From a virus, in IMG/VR virus record IMGVR_UViG_3300017917_003016, positions 62,001 through 126,000 of that record: a DNA stretch of 64,000 bases; one strand, 5' to 3'. Each line of letters starts with the position of its first letter. Within the stretch, counting starts at the first letter, position 1. The notes beneath the pieces are model-generated. The model worked only from the letters and a program-made list of their open reading frames with translations, did not search any database and was not told the origin of the DNA. The position numbers and the translations under genes are program-made. Below, one piece after another: positions 60,147 to 64,000 of this stretch.

Positions 60147-61558
60147 AGTTCGTTATCGGTCTGATATTTTTGTTACTGTCTTCACTAGCACAGGCTCAAG
60201 ACCTCAGTTGGGAATCGGGTACACTCAATGGTTGGACTGTGGGTGGCGGTAGTTCAAGTTCTGTTAAATCATCAGGTTGGAGTTCAAACGGCATAGGTGC
60301 AGCAGTCAGTGGCGGTCTTACTAACTATTCTCCAGGCGGCGGCAAAACCTGGACTATTGCTCCCTATGGTACTTACATGGGTAGCCTGCAGCCAGGCAAC
60401 GGTTCGGTAACATTCGATACTGCTGTGTCAAATCTTGGATTAAGCAGCACAGAAAACACTGCAATAAAAAGTTATCTAAGTTATCAGGCCAGCAACGGCG
60501 GCGGTGGGAACCCTACACCAACTAACGCTACATGGATCAAACAAACTGTGGCACTCACAGCAGGGCAGACCTATACCATTGCATGGAACTATCTATCAAC
60601 AGATTACACTCCTTGGAACGACGGTTCTATGATAACGCTGACTCATACTACCAATGCCAATATCACTCCAACCCTAAATAACAAACAGCAAAGATATGGA
60701 CTATTGGGATTTACCAATCCGGGAACTGGTGAATATGCCACAGGTTCATACGGTAGTACCGGCTGGCAAGTGGCCGTGTTTACAGTGCCAGAAACAGGCA
60801 ACTATGTCTTAGGTTTTGCATCATTTAATCTAGGCGACACTGCACTAAGTCCTATTTTGTTTGTTGATCAATTGCAGGGTGTTACTACACTAAATGGTCA
60901 AAGTTTTGGTCCTGTTGCACCTAATCCTGGCAGCACAGCACCAACTGCACCTTCCGGTGGTGGCAGTTCTTTGTGCTGTGGCGGAAGTTCAGCAAGTTTT
61001 ACCATGGATGCAGACAAAGCAGCCAGTGTCAACGCATTTAAAAATCGTACCACAGCAGACAGTAAGGTCTACGTAGATCAAATTGGCAATGGCAATACTA
61101 TCACTGTTCAGCAAACGGGCACTAAAAATAACTATGCAGAATACAACGGCAATGGTAGTTCTAATACGGTAAACATAACTCAAAGCGGAACTGCAGCCAC
61201 AGAAGCCAACTATACAAGACTAGATATTATTGGCAACAGCAACACTGTCAATCTAACACAGACCAGCACTGGTGGGACTAAAAGTGTATTTGCCAGTATA
61301 AACAATAACAATAATTCAGTAACCATATTACAAAAAGACGCCGGCAGTCATCACCTAGATCTTACCTTAAGCGGTGGTGGCAAAACTGTAGACATCACAC
61401 AACAAGGATCTGCAGCACACATGGCAGACATTACCCTCACAGGCGCAGGTTCACGCAGCCTTACCTTGACTCAGCAGGGCAGTACTCAGCAATTCTACAG
61501 TATTAACAGCAGTTGTGCTTCAAGTTGTCAGGCCATAACCGTCACACAAGGACAATAA
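60143..61558 (+). CDS. Secreted jellyroll plus curlin-repeat protein, 471 aa
   Basis: Signal peptide MKFVIGLIFLLLSSLAQA. Residues 20-255 form a beta-sandwich-like domain (LSWESGTLNGWTVGGG, then VFTVPETGNYVLGFASFNLGD) resembling carbohydrate-binding modules. A Cys pair (SLCCGG) and linker follow. Residues 300-471 carry curlin repeats (SKVYVDQIGNGNTITVQQTG, then SNTVNITQSG, SNTVNLTQTS, KTVDITQQG). The opening repeat is nearly the same as in the 259-aa curlin, so both may nucleate on one another. A candidate surface-binding curli minor subunit. Confidence 0.85.
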   Translation: MKFVIGLIFLLLSSLAQAQDLSWESGTLNGWTVGGGSSSSVKSSGWSSNGIGAAVSGGLTNYSPGGGKTWTIAPYGTYMGSLQPGNGSVTFDTAVSNLGLSSTENTAIKSYLSYQASNGGGGNPTPTNATWIKQTVALTAGQTYTIAWNYLSTDYTPWNDGSMITLTHTTNANITPTLNNKQQRYGLLGFTNPGTGEYATGSYGSTGWQVAVFTVPETGNYVLGFASFNLGDTALSPILFVDQLQGVTTLNGQSFGPVAPNPGSTAPTAPSGGGSSLCCGGSSASFTMDADKAASVNAFKNRTTADSKVYVDQIGNGNTITVQQTGTKNNYAEYNGNGSSNTVNITQSGTAATEANYTRLDIIGNSNTVNLTQTSTGGTKSVFASINNNNNSVTILQKDAGSHHLDLTLSGGGKTVDITQQGSAAHMADITLTGAGSRSLTLTQQGSTQQFYSINSSCASSCQAITVTQGQ

Positions 61559-61561
61559 ATA
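61554..61561 (+). promoter_or_regulatory. T4-type late promoter octamer
   Basis: AATAAATA over the stop of the last curli-cluster gene, 19 bases before a 26-codon frame. Confidence 0.45.
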
Positions 61562-61580
61562 TCTAGTGGAGGACCACAAA

Positions 61581-61661
61581 ATGAGTTGGACTAATCACAA
61601 AACGCCCACACCAAAAGTACCACCAAGCCAATCAAAACCACCGCACCAGCCTAATCGTTGA
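61581..61661 (+). CDS. Proline-rich peptide, 26 aa
   Basis: GTGGAGGACC lies upstream of the ATG. The peptide begins MSWTNHKTPTPKVPP and is rich in Pro, Lys, His and Gln. Its stop codon lies inside the loop of the terminator hairpin that follows. The strong ribosome binding site and late octamer support translation; no family known. Confidence 0.5.
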   Translation: MSWTNHKTPTPKVPPSQSKPPHQPNR

Positions 61662-61673
61662 TTAGGCTTTTTT
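61649..61673 (+). terminator. Intrinsic terminator
   Basis: GCCTAAT / ATTAGGC stem with CGTTG loop and six T's. It ends the curli-side transcript and isolates the PqqA-like gene. Confidence 0.88.
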
Positions 61674-61796
61674 AATGGTTTTACGCATGGTTTTTAGGGG
61701 TTTTAGGCCATATACTGTGTATAAGTAATTGTGTAACAGTATTCATTGTTATACGGTTACGAGACAACTTTAGTTTTTTATAAAGGAGAAATAAAC

Positions 61797-61868
61797 ATGT
61801 GGACCAAACCCGCTGCTCAAGACAAGCGTTTCGGTTTTGAAGTAACCATGTATATTGCTGCTCGCTAA
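61797..61868 (+). CDS. pqqA: PqqA-like PQQ precursor peptide, 23 aa
   Basis: The 23-residue product has the family pattern at every key point: MWTKP at 1-5, Asp9, Arg11, GFEVTMY at 13-19 with Glu15 and Tyr19 (the two residues fused by PqqE to make PQQ), and a final Arg23. Bacterial PqqA peptides are 23-24 aa with the same EVTxY core. AAAGGAGAA lies seven bases before the ATG, and strong terminators flank the gene on both sides, so it is a separate transcript. A candidate promoter is the TATACT at 61711-61716. No pqqB-E genes are seen here, so host enzymes would be needed. Confidence 0.85.
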   Translation: MWTKPAAQDKRFGFEVTMYIAAR

Positions 61869-61885
61869 TCGAGTAACAAGTACTG

Positions 61886-61912
61886 AAAAGCCCGCCTAGT
61901 GCGGGCTTTTTT
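61886..61912 (+). terminator. Intrinsic terminator after the PqqA-like gene
   Basis: AAAAGCCCGC / GCGGGCTTTT ten-bp stem with CTAGT loop and T run. Confidence 0.92.
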
Positions 61913-61927
61913 ATTGATATTTTATCA

Positions 61928-61935
61928 AATAAATA
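61928..61935 (+). promoter_or_regulatory. T4-type late promoter octamer
   Basis: AATAAATA, 20 bases before the radical SAM ATG at 61956; no ribosome binding site in between. Confidence 0.5.
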
Positions 61936-61955
61936 TTATTGAATTTCAATAACAC

Positions 61956-62852
61956 ATGACTCGATATTCTTCCTATCATGAATTTGATCAAGATACAAAA
62001 AACTTACCAAGAATAAGTTATCTTGAGACCATGCTGACCTATGCTTGCACACTGAGTTGTCGCAGTTGTACAAACTACAGCGACTACGGTATGAAAGGTG
62101 GGCATGTCAAATGGTCTACAGCGAAACCGTGGTTAGATGCATGGTTTGATCGTATACGAGTGGACTGCTTTGGTTTTATTGGTGGCGAACCTCTAATGAA
62201 TCCAGAATTAGAAACATGGATTAGAGAATTTCGTAAAAACTATCCATTTACTACAATTATGATTGTAACCAATGCTCAACTGTTTACAAAAAATCTTTGG
62301 ATACTAGATGTTATGGAAGAACTAGGTATGATTTACCTTAAGTTCACTAATCACATTCCCAAAGCCAAATATTTTACCAAAGCGGTGGATACAGTATTAT
62401 CTAGATTTCCGTGGGAATATAAACCCGAGTGGGAAAGGTATTTTTATCAAGAAAAAATTCTAGACTTTCTTGTTAGTGAATCACCAACTTTTATGAAAAC
62501 CTATCGGGGTGAGTATGGTTCAATGAAACCCTACAACAACGATCCACAACAGGCATTTAAGATTTGTAATCAACAAATTTGTCCTCTTCTTTATAACGGT
62601 CGCCTCTACAAGTGTAGCAGCCTAGGTATGCTATCGAGAGTTTTACAAGACCACGGCCAAGTTGACGATCCTGACTGGCAACCGTTTGTGCAAAATCAAG
62701 GATTGGATTTAAGTTGTTCTGATGAAGAATTGCGAGCATGGGCTGATAATTTTGGTAAGCCTATTAAAGAATGTAGGATGTGCCCAACAGAGAAAGATAA
62801 ACCTTTTCATTCTCACTATGACACAGTTGTTAATAGAATTAACATTTTTTAA
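61956..62852 (+). CDS. Radical SAM protein with SPASM/twitch-like Cys tail, 298 aa
   Basis: LTYACTLSCRSCTNYSDYG carries Cys-x3-Cys-x2-Cys for the [4Fe-4S] SAM cluster. FGFIGGEPLMNPEL holds the GGEP motif. C-terminal CNQQICPLLYNGRLYKCSS and CRMCP supply four or five cysteines for an auxiliary cluster, as in peptide- or sugar-modifying radical SAM enzymes. It lies 87 bases after the PqqA-like gene. It is not close enough in pattern to call PqqE, but peptide modification is a reasonable guess. Confidence 0.88.
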   Translation: MTRYSSYHEFDQDTKNLPRISYLETMLTYACTLSCRSCTNYSDYGMKGGHVKWSTAKPWLDAWFDRIRVDCFGFIGGEPLMNPELETWIREFRKNYPFTTIMIVTNAQLFTKNLWILDVMEELGMIYLKFTNHIPKAKYFTKAVDTVLSRFPWEYKPEWERYFYQEKILDFLVSESPTFMKTYRGEYGSMKPYNNDPQQAFKICNQQICPLLYNGRLYKCSSLGMLSRVLQDHGQVDDPDWQPFVQNQGLDLSCSDEELRAWADNFGKPIKECRMCPTEKDKPFHSHYDTVVNRINIF

Positions 62853-62881
62853 TAGAAATCACATGTGATTTTTTGGACAAG

Positions 62882-62889
62882 TATAAATA
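62882..62889 (+). promoter_or_regulatory. T4-type late promoter octamer, leaderless layout
   Basis: Exact TATAAATA, six bases before an ATG at 62896. Confidence 0.7.
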
Positions 62890-62895
62890 AAATGT

Positions 62896-63069
62896 ATGGT
62901 TGATACAAGTCAACGTAAGTATTACAATAGGCGTTATACAAAGATGAACACAAATCTTAACCTAAGACCAACACAGCCCAAAACACTAACCAGTGTTGTA
63001 GCATCCTATTGGTCACAGTTTGAGAGTCTAAATTGCGATCGCAGCATTGGCGGGGGGGTTCTAGGTTAA
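62896..63069 (+). CDS. Small protein, 57 aa
   Basis: ATG at 62896, TAA at 63067-63069. Begins MVDTSQRKYYNRRYTK, basic, and ends CDRSIGGGVLG; a single Cys, Trp38-Tyr39 reversed as YW, and a run of seven G's in the gene near the end. The exact late octamer six bases upstream supports it as a leaderless gene. Placed right behind the radical SAM gene it could be a substrate, but nothing in the sequence proves that. Confidence 0.5.
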   Translation: MVDTSQRKYYNRRYTKMNTNLNLRPTQPKTLTSVVASYWSQFESLNCDRSIGGGVLG

Positions 63070-63100
63070 CGGTATAGCAGCACATGCACACTAACTTAGG

Positions 63101-63128
63101 ACCCTGGACAGAAAATCCAGGGTTTTTT
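63101..63128 (+). terminator. Intrinsic terminator
   Basis: ACCCTGGA / TCCAGGGT stem with CAGAAAA loop and six T's, separating the preceding unit from the giant RNA promoter. Confidence 0.9.
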
Positions 63129-63151
63129 GTTTTGTGCAGTAGAAAAAGAGG

Positions 63152-63180
63152 TTGACACTGGCGCAGATTAGTACTATACT
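63152..63180 (+). promoter_or_regulatory. sigma70 promoter of the giant RNA
   Basis: TTGACA (63152-63157), 17-nt spacer, TATACT (63175-63180). Predicted start about 63187. No open reading frame of note follows on the plus strand; the product is RNA. Confidence 0.9.
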
Positions 63181-63186
63181 GTGCAA

Positions 63187-63957
63187 CATGTTAACTAAAC
63201 ATGCGGTTGTAAGGTGTGGTGGGTAACGAGGACCCAGACAGCACTCTAAACATTGTCAAACGGGCGGAGGCTGGGAGTCACAACAAACAGTCAGGGTACA
63301 GACGGTGTACCCACTATACATAAGCACACTGAAGGGCATTACCGCGTGTCTAACACTGCCCGATGAGTTAGACCAGTGTGCTTATGTATAGTGAAATCAG
63401 TTTTGGGGAGGGCACCTCCGTGACGGGAGGTTTTGATCGCCAGTGCAGTTGGGTCCCGGGTTAGTGGACAGAAAGACTGCCCTGCGTCACCAGAGTGCAC
63501 ATCAAGCGCCTCTCCAACCCTTTTATGAGGCTGCAGCCTCATATACGGAAGATGAGTAAACTCGAGTAAAACTCATCAAGGCACAAACAGCGGAGGCGTA
63601 TCGTCCCTCCCATGCTGAACCTGACAGCCTGGAAAGACAGGCACTATAGATAAGTGCTGTCAAGGGTATCGTTACGGGACGCCGTAACTATGCGGGCCTA
63701 ACTGGCGTGGAACAGGTCCTGATATAACCGCTATACGCTGTGGGATGGAAGCACCAGACCCCTAAATTGGCAAGACAGCACTTTTCTATAGTTTTCAAAA
63801 ACTATAAATCTGCACGGTAGCGAAAGGAGTCTAGTCAACTCGCCCACCTGCAAGGGTAGTACATATGCCATCCCTGGCCCTGCTGACCCAGGATAACCCA
63901 GGTGACACCAGAGCCGCTTACATGAGGCTCACGCAGGGTGCAGATCTATAGTTTTTT
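63187..63957 (+). ncRNA. Giant structured RNA, GOLLD-like candidate, about 770 nt
   Basis: No credible gene lies in this stretch, yet it is full of long perfect stems. They include a hairpin 63294-63312, a 19-20 bp stem 63312-63331/63374-63393 capped by an interleaved pseudoknot, and a two-hairpin domain closed by CGCCTC/GAGGCG (63507-63512/63593-63598). A three-way junction lies at 63623-63661 and GTTACGG hairpins at 63671-63688. Long-range helices run 63644-63661/63774-63791 and 63798-63815/63938-63955, each with one mismatch. Size, phage setting, own promoter and direct adjacency to a tRNA match GOLLD; ROOL is the main alternative. Boundaries are approximate. Confidence 0.8.
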
Positions 63958-64000
63958 GGAAGTGCGGCTCAGATGGCGGATGGGCACCGGACTGTAAATT
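63958..64000 (+). tRNA. tRNA-Tyr (GTA), truncated by window end
   Basis: Acceptor 5' strand GGAAGTG (63958-63964), D stem GCTC/GGGC with a GG-containing loop, and anticodon stem CCGGA followed by loop CTGTAAA (anticodon GTA at 63994-63996). The rest lies beyond the window. It begins two bases or fewer after the last helix of the giant RNA and its T run, so processing of a joint transcript is likely. Confidence 0.82.

Noticed and set aside
61956-62852. Calling the radical SAM protein PqqE
   Set aside because: The Cys-x3-Cys-x2-Cys and tail cysteines are shared by many families; no PqqE-specific motif could be confirmed, so only the broad family is given.
63339-63542. 67-codon minus-strand frame in the giant RNA region
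   Set aside because: It crosses the perfect stem and pseudoknot and lacks a promoter or binding site; RNA structure explains the sequence better.
63187-63957. tmRNA, RNase P RNA or group I/II intron as identity of the structured RNA
   Set aside because: No tRNA-like Ala acceptor, tag frame, RNase P core signature or intron catalytic motifs were seen; size, promoter and tRNA adjacency fit GOLLD/ROOL better.

Overview
The window is one contiguous stretch of a large T4-like myovirus genome. It carries UvsW helicase, a gp62-like clamp-loader subunit, gp61-type primase, gp41-type helicase, NrdA/NrdB, a DexA-like exonuclease and long tail fibres. Genes overlap tightly (ATGA/TAATG junctions), and many units are preceded by a T4-type late promoter octamer (TATAAATA and variants). 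The host is a Gram-negative bacterium, because the phage carries an outer-membrane curli secretion pore. A PqqA-like peptide, csgF/csgG and a lake-type giant RNA candidate together hint at an aquatic, perhaps methylotrophic, proteobacterium; that host guess is inference only.

Layout. 1-1525: two genes behind near-perfect sigma70 promoters, including an AAA+ ATPase. 1568-8062: a HARP-like protein with UvsW, a methyltransferase-like protein, small genes, a gp62-like protein, a zinc-finger protein and a miniature DNA polymerase III alpha-like protein. 8101-25337: a 17-kb adhesion module with fibres of 1629 and 2609 aa, two LamG-like lectins and two glycine-rich tip proteins. 25370-28897: primase and replicative helicase flanking an AT-rich accessory gene. 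28941-34193: virion or assembly candidates, a ligase-like nucleotidyltransferase and small membrane proteins. 34203-35385: IscU, DUF1289 and IscA. 36431-42776: RecB-like nuclease, then nrdA, superoxide dismutase, nrdB and glutaredoxin. 42778-49665: structural candidates, a metallopeptidase, a minus-strand metallophosphoesterase operon fired from a back-to-back promoter, and a coiled-coil membrane protein. 49737-52646: ribosomal protein bS21, a B12-type radical SAM protein and a 2OG oxygenase-like protein. 52706-56826: dnaK, hsp20 and clpS, the first two behind ROSE-type RNA thermometer hairpins, then a nucleotidyltransferase and an exonuclease. 56895-61558: csgF, csgG, a curlin-repeat protein, a FecR-domain protein and a second curlin-repeat protein. 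61581-63069: small peptides including a PqqA-like one, and a radical SAM protein. 63152-64000: a sigma70 promoter driving about 770 nt of highly structured RNA (GOLLD-like candidate) that abuts a tRNA-Tyr cut by the window end.

The gene set combines replication and nucleotide supply with host-maintenance functions (protein folding, Fe-S assembly, superoxide removal, ribosome modification). It also contains a secretion and amyloid module. The most unusual items are the phage curli operon with its own candidate substrates, the phage pqqA-like gene, paired ROSE-like thermometers, the giant structured RNA, a palm-only Pol III alpha relative, and recurring promoter-to-start spacings that imply leaderless mRNAs.
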